The position numbers were made by a program, and so were the translations under genes. This document shows positions 1 through 7,607 of a stretch of 64,000 nt of DNA, piece after piece; position 1 is the first letter of the stretch; each line of letters opens with the position of its first letter. Where the stretch lies: the NCBI RefSeq assembly GCF_041260665.1, contig NZ_JBGCCT010000016.1:1-64000 (forward strand), read 5' to 3'. Under the pieces are notes generated by a model, which saw nothing but the letters and a program-made list of their open reading frames with translations, made no database searches and was not told the origin of the DNA. The DNA comes from Catenulispora sp. GP43. GTDB taxonomy: Bacteria > Actinomycetota > Actinomycetes > Streptomycetales > Catenulisporaceae.

Positions 1-124
1 GGCGGGGGCGGCCCGGGGGCCGGGGGCGCCGGCGGGCGGGGGCGGGCCGCGGCGGGGGGGGGGGGGCGGGGGCGGGGCCCCCCCCGCGCCGGGGCCGCGC
101 CCCCCCCCCCCCCCCCCCCCCCCC
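1..124. other. G/C homopolymer-rich edge sequence
   Basis: The first 124 bases consist almost only of G and C, with runs such as more than ten G around base 55 and more than fifteen C around base 105. No codon structure or recognisable element is visible. The pattern is unlike the rest of the window and resembles low-quality sequence at a contig or scaffold end. I infer that it is an assembly edge, so genes to the left of it are not represented. Confidence 0.6.
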
Positions 125-156
125 GACTCGCTGGTGGAGTCTGCGAAGATTTCGGG

Positions 157-555
157 ATGTCGCACGTCGAGTTGTCCGCCGTCCCCATCGCGGCGCTGAT
201 CGCGCTGGCGGCCGTCGGATGCGCGGCGGTGGTCGGCGTAGTCCTGTATGTCATGCCGAAGTGGCAGCGCGCGCAGATCATCCGCAACAACCTGGCGCCG
301 GGGATAGCGCTCCTCGCCGTGGTCTCCACGTTCAGCCGGATCGTGCTGTGGTACGCGGCGGTCATCTTGCTGCCGATGGCCTTGACGGTGTTGGTGATGG
401 GCAGGCTGCCCGAGGACCTTCCGCGGAGCACCGATCCGGCCATCCGCGATCACCCTGGATATCCGATGATCCGGCGGCGGGGGATCGCAGCCTCGATCGC
501 CTTGCTGACGGTGATCCTCGCCGGGGTGATCATGACGGCGGTCATGGTGCGGTGA
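157..555 (+). CDS. Small three-helix membrane protein, unknown function
   Basis: This encodes 132 residues with three hydrophobic stretches, at roughly residues 8-33, 47-81 and 109-131, so it is predicted to be an integral membrane protein. The connecting loop (about 82-108) is polar and Arg-rich near its end. I do not recognise the family. It starts at ATG 157 just after the anomalous edge sequence, and only weak ribosome-binding sequence is seen upstream (TTTCGGG). It converges on the P450 gene, and a perfect hairpin lies between their stops. Nothing links it to polyketide biosynthesis other than position. Confidence 0.55.
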   Translation: MSHVELSAVPIAALIALAAVGCAAVVGVVLYVMPKWQRAQIIRNNLAPGIALLAVVSTFSRIVLWYAAVILLPMALTVLVMGRLPEDLPRSTDPAIRDHPGYPMIRRRGIAASIALLTVILAGVIMTAVMVR

Positions 556-582
556 ATCCTGTCCGGCGCGCTGAACCCGGTC

Positions 583-625
583 CGGCGCCTGCTGCCGGCG
601 GTGATGGTGCCGGCAGCAGGCGCCG
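583..625. terminator. Bidirectional hairpin terminator
   Basis: A perfect 17-bp inverted repeat (583-599 pairing with 609-625) encloses a 9-base loop. It sits between the convergent stop codons of the small membrane protein and the P450. The stem is almost entirely G-C. There is no long T-tract, as is usual for actinomycete terminators. Confidence 0.8.
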
Positions 626-630
626 AGCCC

Positions 631-1830
631 CTACCAGCTGACCGGTAGCTCAATCAGCGAGCTGAGAATCTCCCCGTCGGTGAACCGCAGATCCGCGGGG
701 TCGACCGTCAGCCGCAGCTTCGGGAAGCGCTCTATCAGCAGCCGTAGTCCGATCCGCAGCTCGGCCTTCGCCAGATGCGCGCCCAGGCAGTAGTGCGGGC
801 CGCCGCCGAAGGCCAGCTCCGCCGGCGCCGTGCGGTCGAAGCGCAGGCGGTGCGGCTCGGGGTGGACCTGCTCGTCGTGCTGGCCGGAGACACCCACGAT
901 GGCGACCACCTCGCCCGCCGCGATCGGGCCGGAGGGCAGCTCCACGTCCTCGGTCGCGATGCGCAGCGACGCGCCCGGTCCCAGGACGTTGTGCCGCAGC
1001 AGCTCGTTCACGGCGGCCGGGATCAGCGACGGATCGACCACCAGCTGCTCCCACGCCTCGCGCCCGTCGCTCAGCAGTGCCAAGACGGCGCGCCCCAGCG
1101 AGTTCGCCGTGGTCTCGTTGCCGCCGGCGATCAGGCTCGTGGTCAGGTAGGCGAGCTCGTCCTCGGAGAGCCGGTCGGTGCCGTCGCGGGCGGCGATCAG
1201 GTCGTCGACGAGGTCCGTGCCGGGGGTGGCGCGGTGGCGGGCGAGCAGATCGGATATGTACCCGGCGAACTCGCCGATCCGGGCCATGCGCTGCTCGTCG
1301 GTCATCTTCTCGCCGGACAGGAATGCCGTCGACCAGTCGCGGAAGCGCAGGGCGTCGCGCTCGGGCACGCCGAGCAGCCGGCAGATGATCAGGACCGGTA
1401 GGGGGAAGCAGTAGTCTGTGATCAGGTCGCTCGGCGCCCCGGCCCGCTCCATGGTGTCCAGCAGGTCCGCGGCCGCCTTCTCGATCGCCGGCCGGCGCTG
1501 GTCGATGGCGCGCGGGGTGAAGGCCGAGGCGACGATGCGGCGGATCCGCAGGTGCGGTTCGCCGTCCATGCTGTTCATGCTGCGCGGGTCGTTGAAGAAG
1601 CTCGGCTGGATGGTCGAGCGCGGCGCGTCCGGGCCGGTCACATTGTGCGACAGCCGGGTGTCGGCCAGCGCCGCGGCGATGTCCCGGTGGGTGACCAGCA
1701 GCACCGCCGCGTGGCCGCTGGGCAGCCGGACCCGGCCGAGCGGGCAGGAGGCGCGCCGCTCGGCGTAGGCCGGGGAGGGGGTCAGGTGGTCGTGCGGGAA
1801 CGGGAAGGACGGCAGATCGATCTCGGACAC
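631..1830 (-). CDS. Cytochrome P450 (tailoring oxygenase, operon with the two-component system)
   Basis: This is a 399-residue soluble bacterial P450, full length for the CYP105/107-like actinomycete group. The I-helix oxygen-activation motif AGGNETT, the K-helix ExxR (ELLR) and the haem-binding loop FGGGPHYCLG, with thiolate ligand Cys348, are all present. It starts at GTG 1830 behind a good ribosome-binding site (GAGGAG, about 8 nt upstream). It is 52 nt downstream of the response regulator on the same strand, so it is probably co-transcribed with the kinase and regulator. P450s of this kind hydroxylate or epoxidise macrocycles after assembly, using ferredoxin electrons. No ferredoxin gene is adjacent. 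The substrate is inferred from location only. Confidence 0.93.
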   Translation of the reverse strand: MSEIDLPSFPFPHDHLTPSPAYAERRASCPLGRVRLPSGHAAVLLVTHRDIAAALADTRLSHNVTGPDAPRSTIQPSFFNDPRSMNSMDGEPHLRIRRIVASAFTPRAIDQRRPAIEKAAADLLDTMERAGAPSDLITDYCFPLPVLIICRLLGVPERDALRFRDWSTAFLSGEKMTDEQRMARIGEFAGYISDLLARHRATPGTDLVDDLIAARDGTDRLSEDELAYLTTSLIAGGNETTANSLGRAVLALLSDGREAWEQLVVDPSLIPAAVNELLRHNVLGPGASLRIATEDVELPSGPIAAGEVVAIVGVSGQHDEQVHPEPHRLRFDRTAPAELAFGGGPHYCLGAHLAKAELRIGLRLLIERFPKLRLTVDPADLRFTDGEILSSLIELPVSW

Positions 1831-1882
1831 GAGCGACTCCTCAACCCGGTATCAGGGCACGGTGTTGTTCATGGTGCTTCGT

Positions 1883-2536
1883 TCACGGGACCATCTCGTT
1901 GAGGTACGTGAGCACGGCCAGCACGCGGCGGTTGTCGTCGTCGTGCGGCAGCAGTCCGAGCTTGGTGAAGATGTTGTTGATGTGCTTGCTGATGGCCTTG
2001 TCGGTGATCAGCAGCCGGCTGGCGATCCCGGCGTTGGTCCGGCCCTCGGCCATCAGGGCCAGGACCTCCCGCTCGCGCAGGGTCAGGTTCTGCAGGACCC
2101 TGTTGTTCGAGTGTCGCGACAGCAGCTGGTTGACCACGTCCGGGTCCAGCACGGTGCCGCCGGCCGCGACCGTCTTGACCGCGTCGACGAAGCGGTTCAC
2201 GTCCGAGACCCGGTCCTTGAGCAGGTAGCCCAGCCCTCCGCCGCCGGCGGCCAGGAGCTCCTTGGCGTACAGCTGCTCGACGTGCTGCGACAGCACCAGC
2301 ACCGGCAGGTCGGGCACGCGGGTGCGCGCCTCGACCGCGGCGCGCAGCCCCTCGTCGGTCTGGGTCGGCGGCAGCCGGACGTCGACCACCGCGACGTCCG
2401 GCTTGTGGTGGAGCAGGGCCTGCAACAGGGACGGGCCGTTGTCCACCGCCTCGACGACCTCCAGGCCGTAGGCCGTCAGGAGCCTGATCAACCCGTCCCG
2501 GAGCAGGGTCAGGTCTTCGGCGATGACAACGCGCAC
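1883..2536 (-). CDS. NarL/LuxR-type response regulator
   Basis: The 217-residue protein has an N-terminal receiver domain with the acidic pocket at Glu7-Asp8 and phosphoacceptor Asp52 (in VVDVRLPP). A C-terminal LuxR-type helix-turn-helix begins at the motif LTLREREVLALMAEG. The start is GTG 2536, chosen because the receiver begins MRVVIAED and GGAG lies 6 nt upstream. It overlaps the 3' end of the kinase gene by 28 nt, indicating translational coupling. It is the expected phosphotransfer partner of that kinase and is a candidate binder of one of the shared operator elements upstream of the biosynthetic and export genes. Confidence 0.93.
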   Translation of the reverse strand: MRVVIAEDLTLLRDGLIRLLTAYGLEVVEAVDNGPSLLQALLHHKPDVAVVDVRLPPTQTDEGLRAAVEARTRVPDLPVLVLSQHVEQLYAKELLAAGGGGLGYLLKDRVSDVNRFVDAVKTVAAGGTVLDPDVVNQLLSRHSNNRVLQNLTLREREVLALMAEGRTNAGIASRLLITDKAISKHINNIFTKLGLLPHDDDNRRVLAVLTYLNEMVP

Positions 2537-3759
2537 GGCAGCTCCATGGTGATGGTGGTCGGTCCTCCGGAGGGGCTGGAGACGACGAGGACCCCGTCGA
2601 AGGCGGCCAGCCGGCGCTCGACACCGGCCAGTCCGCCCCCGGCCGCCGGATCCGCGCCGCCGATGCCGTCGTCGCCGACGAGCGCCACCAGCCTGCCGTG
2701 GTCGTGTGCCAACTGTACCCAGGCCCGGCTGGCCGCGCTGTGCTTGGCCACGTTCGCCAGCGCCTCGGCCACCGCGAAGTACATGGCCGACTCCACCGGC
2801 GCCTGGGGCCGTCCGGCCAAGTCGATCCGCACCTCGACGGGGAAGGGCATGGACAGCGCCACGGCCCGGATCGCCCCGTCCAGACCCCGCTCGGCCAACA
2901 CCGGCGGGTGGATCCCGCGCACCAGGTTCCGCAGGTCGGTCAGTGCCAGACCACTGTGTTCCCGGGCCTCGACCATCAGGGCGGTGGCGGTCGCGGGGTC
3001 CTGTTCGATCAACTGCTCGGCCAGACCGATGTTCATGCCCAGGGCGACCAGCCGGGCCTGCGCGCCGTCGTGCAGATCGCGCTCGATCCGCCGCAGCTCG
3101 GCCGCCGAGGCGTCCACCACGTGGCTGCGCGAGTCGGTCAGCGAGTCGACGCGCTCGGACAGCAGCCGCCGGGTGGGGGACAACAGCGCGGAGCTGAACA
3201 GGGCGTGCCCCTTGATGATCTGCGGCGACCCGGTGAGCCCGACCGCGAGCATCAGCGCGCCCAGCGGGATGTTGAGGATCCAGTACAGGTGGTGGGCATG
3301 GGTGAGGGCGACGAGGAAGGGGGCGACCAGGATCCCGCCGAAGCCGTTGACCAGCAGCGCGAACGGCAGCACCCCGAGCAGCGCCCCGACCGGCACGTTG
3401 AGCCCGAGCCACAGCAGATCGCGCCACGTCGCGGGGTCCTTCACCAGCCGCATGCAGTAGTCGATCCGCGCCAGCAGCCCGCCCTGCGGCTCCGGCAGCA
3501 CCCGGTACGGCGACTCGATCGGCACACCGGACCACTCCCGAGCCCACCGCCGCTGCACCCCGGTGAACCCCCGCACCCCCTTGAGCACGAGCGGAGTGGT
3601 CACCACTCCGATGCCCAGAGGCAGGAAGATGATCGAGAGCAAGGAGCCGACCAGCAGCGGAACCCCGGCGAACTGCGAGAGCAGGGCCTGCGTCAGGCCC
3701 CTGCCACACGCCGCCAGCACGCGGGCCGCCCGGCGGCCCCACCCCATCTTGCCGCTCAT
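2509..3759 (-). CDS. Membrane sensor histidine kinase (HisKA_3 family)
   Basis: This encodes 416 residues. The N-terminal half (about residues 25-175) has several hydrophobic segments and resembles the putative sensor domain of actinobacterial NarL-type kinases. The dimerisation/phosphoacceptor helix contains RDLHDGAQ, with the phosphorylated His. An HATPase region follows, with an N-box-like EALANVAKHS and a GDDGIGG G-box. It starts at ATG 3759 with a GAGG ribosome-binding site. It forms a two-component operon with the overlapping response regulator and the P450 behind it. The promoter region is shared divergently with the VinJ-like gene. The signal sensed is unknown. Confidence 0.92.
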   Translation of the reverse strand: MSGKMGWGRRAARVLAACGRGLTQALLSQFAGVPLLVGSLLSIIFLPLGIGVVTTPLVLKGVRGFTGVQRRWAREWSGVPIESPYRVLPEPQGGLLARIDYCMRLVKDPATWRDLLWLGLNVPVGALLGVLPFALLVNGFGGILVAPFLVALTHAHHLYWILNIPLGALMLAVGLTGSPQIIKGHALFSSALLSPTRRLLSERVDSLTDSRSHVVDASAAELRRIERDLHDGAQARLVALGMNIGLAEQLIEQDPATATALMVEAREHSGLALTDLRNLVRGIHPPVLAERGLDGAIRAVALSMPFPVEVRIDLAGRPQAPVESAMYFAVAEALANVAKHSAASRAWVQLAHDHGRLVALVGDDGIGGADPAAGGGLAGVERRLAAFDGVLVVSSPSGGPTTITMELPCALSSPKT

Positions 3760-3880
3760 GACTGCGCCTCTGCTGTCCGGCCGGCCGCGGGGCCGCCGTG
3801 CGTGCGTGCTCGGAACACTGTCCGCCTCCTAGGAATTCTGTCGTTCCGTACTCCAGTCTTCAGTCTTGGCGGCCGTGTGT

Positions 3881-3927
3881 CAGGGGAGTAAACACCCCGG
3901 TCGGGGTAGTGATTTCTTCACCGTGTA
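3881..3927 (+). promoter_or_regulatory. Element B, copy 1 (upstream of VinJ-like gene)
   Basis: The block begins CAGGGGAGTAAACACCCCGG, an interrupted GGGG-N8-CCCC inverted repeat, and ends at a TGTA box. Aligned without gaps to 42980-43026 upstream of the exporter it matches at 35 of 47 positions (counted by hand). The distance from the operator to the TGTA box is 43 nt in both. It is probably a regulator-controlled promoter. The binding protein is unknown; candidates are the NarL-type regulator and the LAL regulator encoded in this window. Confidence 0.65.
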
Positions 3928-3997
3928 GTAGGGGTCTGTGATCAGGGGCGCCGAACCCCGCCCGGCAGCCCCAGTATCCGATGCACCCCCACCCCGA

Positions 3998-4043
3998 CCA
4001 GCCCCTAAGGGGCTGGTTCCGCCCCGACACCGGCGGCTACACA
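3998..4043 (+). promoter_or_regulatory. Element A, copy 1 (promoter of VinJ-VinK-like genes)
   Basis: A perfect 8-bp inverted repeat around TAA (3998-4016, CCAGCCCC-TAA-GGGGCTGG) contains the core CCCTAAGGGG shared with copies at 5983 and 43075. It is followed by TGGTTC (4014-4019, -35-like) and TACACA (4038-4043, -10-like) with an 18-nt spacer, a weaker match than the other copies. If used, transcription would begin near 4050, which favours ATG 4087 over ATG 4048 as the start of the next gene. Confidence 0.6.
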
Positions 4044-4086
4044 TGGGATGCGGAACAGGCCGCTGACTTCGGGTGGGGTGATCGTG

Positions 4087-4977
4087 ATGGACGTGGCGAA
4101 GGGCCGGGTCCGCTTCGGGGACTACCAGACCTGGTACCGGATGACCGGGACGCCCGGCGCCGGCCGGCCGGTCCTGGTGGTCGCGCACGGCGGGCCCGGC
4201 AGCACCCACGACTACCTCGGCAACCTGGCCGAGCTGGCGCGGTTCGGCTTCCCGGTGCTGCATTACGACCAGCTCGGCAACGGGGGCTCGACGCGGCTGC
4301 CGGACAAGGGCCCTGATTTCTGGCTGCCGCCGTTGTTCCAGGCCGAGCTGGAGAACCTGCTGCGCTCGCTGGGCGTCACGGACGACTACGTGCTCTTCGG
4401 CCATTCCTGGGGTGGGCTGCTGGCCGCGCGGCACGCCGCGGCGCAGCCGCCGGGGCTGCGCGGGTTGGTGATCGCCGACTCGCCGGCGTCCTACCCGTTG
4501 TGGCGCAAGGAGATGGAGGTCCTGCGGGCCGCTCTGCCGCCGGGGGTGGACGACACGCTCCGGCGCCATGAGGAGGCCGGGACCACCGACGAGCACGCGT
4601 ACCACAAGGCCGTGCGGGCCTTCAACGACCGCCACGTGTGCCGGATCGTGCCGTGGCCGCGGGACTACCGGGCCTCGCACATGGAGATGTCCAATGACCC
4701 GACCGTCTACTCGGTGATGAACGGGCCCAGCGAGTTCCACGTCATCGGCACGCTCAAGGACTACACCGTCGAGGACTGCCTGGCCGCCATCGACGTCCCG
4801 ACCCTGCTGCTCACCGGACGCCACGACGAGGCCACCCCGGCGACCGTGCAGCCGTACTTCGAGCTGATCCCCGACGTGCGCTGGGAGGTCTTCGAGGAGT
4901 CGAGCCACGTGCCGAACCTGGAGGAGCCCGAGCGCTTCCTGGCGGTCCTGCTCGAGTTCCTCCAGAACCTCGACTGA
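4087..4977 (+). CDS. VinJ-like aminopeptidase (proline iminopeptidase family)
   Basis: The 296-residue alpha/beta hydrolase has the family oxyanion-hole motif HGGPG (residues 34-38), nucleophile Ser107 in GHSWGG, and likely acid and base Asp247 (GRHDE) and His274 (ESSHVPN). In vicenistatin biosynthesis VinJ removes the terminal alanyl group that protects the beta-amino starter before macrolactam closure. The same role is inferred here from its place beside a VinK-like acyltransferase. The start ATG 4087 (GGTGGGG upstream) is preferred because a likely promoter ends near 4043; ATG 4048 would add 13 residues. The matching alanyl ligase (VinM) is not in the window, so the protecting group here is uncertain. 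Confidence 0.88.
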   Translation: MDVAKGRVRFGDYQTWYRMTGTPGAGRPVLVVAHGGPGSTHDYLGNLAELARFGFPVLHYDQLGNGGSTRLPDKGPDFWLPPLFQAELENLLRSLGVTDDYVLFGHSWGGLLAARHAAAQPPGLRGLVIADSPASYPLWRKEMEVLRAALPPGVDDTLRRHEEAGTTDEHAYHKAVRAFNDRHVCRIVPWPRDYRASHMEMSNDPTVYSVMNGPSEFHVIGTLKDYTVEDCLAAIDVPTLLLTGRHDEATPATVQPYFELIPDVRWEVFEESSHVPNLEEPERFLAVLLEFLQNLD

Positions 4978-4991
4978 GAGAAGGATGATCG

Positions 4992-5933
4992 ATGGACAAG
5001 CCGCAAGGGCAGGCCGTGGTCTTCCCCGGCATGGCCCCCAGCAAGTTCGCGGACGTCGGCCGCTTCATGGCGGTCAACCCGTTCGCCCGCAAGCTCACCG
5101 CCGCGGCCAGCCACCGTCTCGGCTACCCGCTGCTGGACCGGATGCGCGAGGACGATGCCGACTACAGCACCGCCGCGCAGGTCGGCTTCCTGGTGAACTG
5201 CCTGGCGCTGGCCCAGTGGGCGGAGCAGGAACTGGGTGTGGAAGCGGATGTGTGCGCCGGCCCCAGCTTCGGGGAGAAGACGCTGACCGCGTATTGCGGC
5301 GCCCTGGAGATCGAGGACGCGGTCTGGATGACCGCCGAACTGGCCCGCGTCCAGGACGAGTTCTTCGAGACCGAGTACACGGACGTCGTCACCCACTCCT
5401 TCACCCGCACCCCGCACGAGCAGCTGACCGAAGTCCTCGCCGAGCTCACCGCGCGCGGGGAGTGGCACGAGATCTCCTGCTACATCGACCGCGACTTCTT
5501 CATGGTCTCCCTGCGCGAGCACAACCTGGACTGGCTGCTGGAGCGCATCCGCTCCCTGGGCGGGTTCTCTCTCTACACGATGCGCCCCCCGATGCACGTC
5601 TCGGTCTTCGGCGCGCTGCAGCGCAAGGCGGAGGACACCGTCATCGGCGAGCTGAAGTTCGCCGATCCGCGCCTGCCGGTGGTGGCCGACCAGGACGGCA
5701 CCGTCCTGCGCACCGGCGAGGAGGTCCGCACGATGCTGCTGGACAGCTTCGTCAGGCCTCTGAAATGGCCCGAAGTCGTCAGTACTCTGCAATCGATGGA
5801 CGTCGGCACGATGTGCGTGGCCGGCCCCGACTCGCTGTTCGGCCGGGTCGCCTGCACGACCGAACGCTTCGAAGTGCTGGCCGCGACCCCGCGCCTGGCG
5901 ATGCAGCCGCGCCGCCGCGGCGCCGTGGCTTGA
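4992..5933 (+). CDS. VinK-like trans-acyltransferase for the starter unit
   Basis: The 313-residue protein has a malonyltransferase-like fold opening with VVFPGM. The nucleophile elbow is GPSFGE (Ser92) rather than the GHSxGE of extender-unit ATs, and His202 (PPMHVSV) is the likely base; the Ser-His spacing of 110 matches the dyad spacing I recall for VinK. VinK moves the aminoacyl starter from a free carrier protein to the loading ACP of the first PKS. The loading ACP is present here as the N-terminus of the 12.0-kb PKS. The start ATG 4992 follows GAGAAGGA, 15 nt after the VinJ-like stop. It is not an ordinary extender AT because the GHSxG and HAFH/YASH signatures are absent. Confidence 0.88.
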   Translation: MDKPQGQAVVFPGMAPSKFADVGRFMAVNPFARKLTAAASHRLGYPLLDRMREDDADYSTAAQVGFLVNCLALAQWAEQELGVEADVCAGPSFGEKTLTAYCGALEIEDAVWMTAELARVQDEFFETEYTDVVTHSFTRTPHEQLTEVLAELTARGEWHEISCYIDRDFFMVSLREHNLDWLLERIRSLGGFSLYTMRPPMHVSVFGALQRKAEDTVIGELKFADPRLPVVADQDGTVLRTGEEVRTMLLDSFVRPLKWPEVVSTLQSMDVGTMCVAGPDSLFGRVACTTERFEVLAATPRLAMQPRRRGAVA

Positions 5934-5966
5934 GCCGGGCCGCGAGCCGGGCCGCGAGCCGGGCCC
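5932..5966. repeat. 12-bp tandem repeat after the VinK-like gene
   Basis: The unit GAGCCGGGCCGC occurs almost three times in a row starting at the VinK-like stop codon. It runs into a GGGCC-CTG-GGCCC hairpin at about 5961-5973. Together they may act as a weak terminator before the next promoter. Confidence 0.5.
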
Positions 5967-5982
5967 TGGGCCCCCAGCAGGC

Positions 5983-6030
5983 CTAGGGGACCCTAAGGGG
6001 TGTGATTCGGCCCCGGCCGCCCGCTAGTTT
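5983..6030 (+). promoter_or_regulatory. Element A, copy 2 (promoter of starter/PKS operon)
   Basis: CTAGGGGACCCTAAGGGG (5983-6000) carries the inverted repeat TAGGG-N2-CCCTA and the core CCCTAAGGGG. It abuts a -35-like GTGATT (6002-6007), a 17-nt spacer and a -10-like TAGTTT (6025-6030). The first 25 bases are identical to those at 43075-43099, and the distance to the -10 box is also the same. An operator directly upstream of a poor -35 box is typical of activator-dependent promoters. It should drive the adenylation gene and, through overlapping genes, the whole PKS operon. Confidence 0.78.
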
Positions 6031-6146
6031 TGCGAACGGGATTTAGTGCGTCCCCCATAAAACCCTTCGCGACATTCTTTCCGTCGCATCACCTTCTCGT
6101 GGCTTGGAGCGGGGTATTGGACACTGTCGATTACCTGAAGCGCACC

Positions 6147-7607
6147 ATGCTGGTTCATTCCTTTCTGGACGAGGCCGAGGCGCAGAGCCCTGATTCTCCA
6201 GCGGTCCGGGATGGCGCCGGCCGGTGGACATACCGGGAGTTGGCCCGCTACAGCCGTGCCGCCGAGTACTGGCTGGCCGAGCGGGGGGTGGGGCACGGCG
6301 ACCGCGTCGTCGTGCAGTGGGAGACCACGTGCGAACTGGTGGCCCTGCTGTTCGGCGCCTCCCGGCGCGGCGCGGTCTTCGTGCCGCTCAACCCGGGCAT
6401 GAAGCAGTACCACCTGGACAGCGTCATCGCCAACGCGCAGCCGCGGCTGGTGCTCACCGGCGCCGACGCCGGCCCGGCGTGGGCCGGCATCGAGCAGGCC
6501 GCGCGCGAGGGCCACGCGGCCGAGCCGACCGCGGTGGACCCGGCCGACGTCGCGGTGCTGGTGTACACCTCGGGCAGCACCGCCGAGCCCAAGGGCGTCA
6601 TCGAGCCGCACGCGCAGATCACCTTCGCCACCATGGCGGTGACCTCGGTGCTGGGCTACCAGGACGACGACGTGGTCTTCTGCCGCTTCCCGATCTCCTG
6701 GGACTACGGCCTGTACAAGGTCCTGATGACGGTGCACGCCCGCGCGGAGATCGTGCTGGCCGGCGCCGAGTCGGACCTGCGCATCCTGGACCTGATCCGC
6801 CGGACCGGGACCACCATCGTGCCGATCGTGCCCTCGCTGGCGGCGATGATCGCCACCCTGGCCGAGCGCGAGACCGGCACCGAGGTCCAGAACAAGGTCC
6901 GGATGTTCACCAACACCGGCGCCGCGCTGCCGCAGCCCACGATCGACAAGCTGCGCAAGGCTTTCGGCGGGGTGCGGGTGGTGCGCCAGTTCGGGCAGAC
7001 CGAGTGCAAGCGCATCGCGATCATGCCGCCGGAGCTGGACGAGCACCGGCCGGACTCGGTCGGCCGGCCGCTGCCGGGAACCAGGGTGCTGATCCTGGAC
7101 GAGGACGGCGCGCCGGTCCCGGTCGGCCAGGTCGGCGAGATCGTCGCCGTCGGGCCGCACGTGATGCCGGGCTACTGGAATGCGCCGGAGTTGTCCGCCA
7201 AGACTTTCCGTCCCGATCCGGAAACCGGGGAACTGCGTTTGCACACCGGTGATTACGGATCCCTCGACGACGACGGTTACCTGTATTTCCAGGGGCGCCG
7301 CGACGACATGTTCAAGCGCAAAGGCATTCGGATGAGCACCTTGGAGATCGAGGCGGCCGCCGTGGACATTCCCGGCGTGCGCACCGCCGCCGTGGTGCCG
7401 CCGGCCGGCACGCGCGATCTGGCGGTGTTCGTCGAGGCCGACCTGCCGCCGCACACCGTGCTGCGCGAGCTGGCCCGGCGCCTGGAACCGCAGAAGGTGC
7501 CCTCGCTGTGCCGGGTCGTCGAGCAGATCCCGCTGACCGCGCACGGCAAGTTCGCCACCGCCGAGCTGGCCCGGATGCTCGAGAACGGCGAAGGGGCCGC
7601 CCGATGA
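6147..7607 (+). CDS. VinN-like beta-amino acid adenylation enzyme
   Basis: The 486-residue stand-alone ANL-superfamily adenylation enzyme has core motifs TSGSTAEPKG (141-150), GQTE (283-286) and a GDYG hinge region. Asp186 in SWDYG and the adjacent Lys288-Arg289 (ECKR) correspond by spacing to the VinN residues (Asp230, Lys330, Arg331, from memory) that bind the beta-amino and alpha-carboxylate groups of 3-methylaspartate. This supports 3-methylaspartate rather than alanine as substrate. It would load the amino acid onto a free carrier protein, which is not found here. ATG 6147 fits the family start; TTG 6117 has a better ribosome-binding site (GGAG, 7 nt) and would add ten residues. It overlaps the next gene by ATGA. 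Confidence 0.88.
   Translation: MLVHSFLDEAEAQSPDSPAVRDGAGRWTYRELARYSRAAEYWLAERGVGHGDRVVVQWETTCELVALLFGASRRGAVFVPLNPGMKQYHLDSVIANAQPRLVLTGADAGPAWAGIEQAAREGHAAEPTAVDPADVAVLVYTSGSTAEPKGVIEPHAQITFATMAVTSVLGYQDDDVVFCRFPISWDYGLYKVLMTVHARAEIVLAGAESDLRILDLIRRTGTTIVPIVPSLAAMIATLAERETGTEVQNKVRMFTNTGAALPQPTIDKLRKAFGGVRVVRQFGQTECKRIAIMPPELDEHRPDSVGRPLPGTRVLILDEDGAPVPVGQVGEIVAVGPHVMPGYWNAPELSAKTFRPDPETGELRLHTGDYGSLDDDGYLYFQGRRDDMFKRKGIRMSTLEIEAAAVDIPGVRTAAVVPPAGTRDLAVFVEADLPPHTVLRELARRLEPQKVPSLCRVVEQIPLTAHGKFATAELARMLENGEGAAR

Larger units (their letters stand above)
3760..4086. other. Divergent regulatory region between kinase operon and VinJ-like gene
   Basis: These 327 bases carry no gene. They separate the leftward kinase operon from the rightward starter-unit genes. 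They hold element B (3881-3927) and element A (3998-4043), described separately. The inverted repeat ACCCCG-GT-CGGGGT lies inside element B at 3894-3907, and a short direct repeat (GACTGAA/GACTGGA on the minus strand) lies near 3850-3865. Close relatives of both elements recur upstream of the ABC exporter, so this region is probably a main control point of the cluster. Confidence 0.7.
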
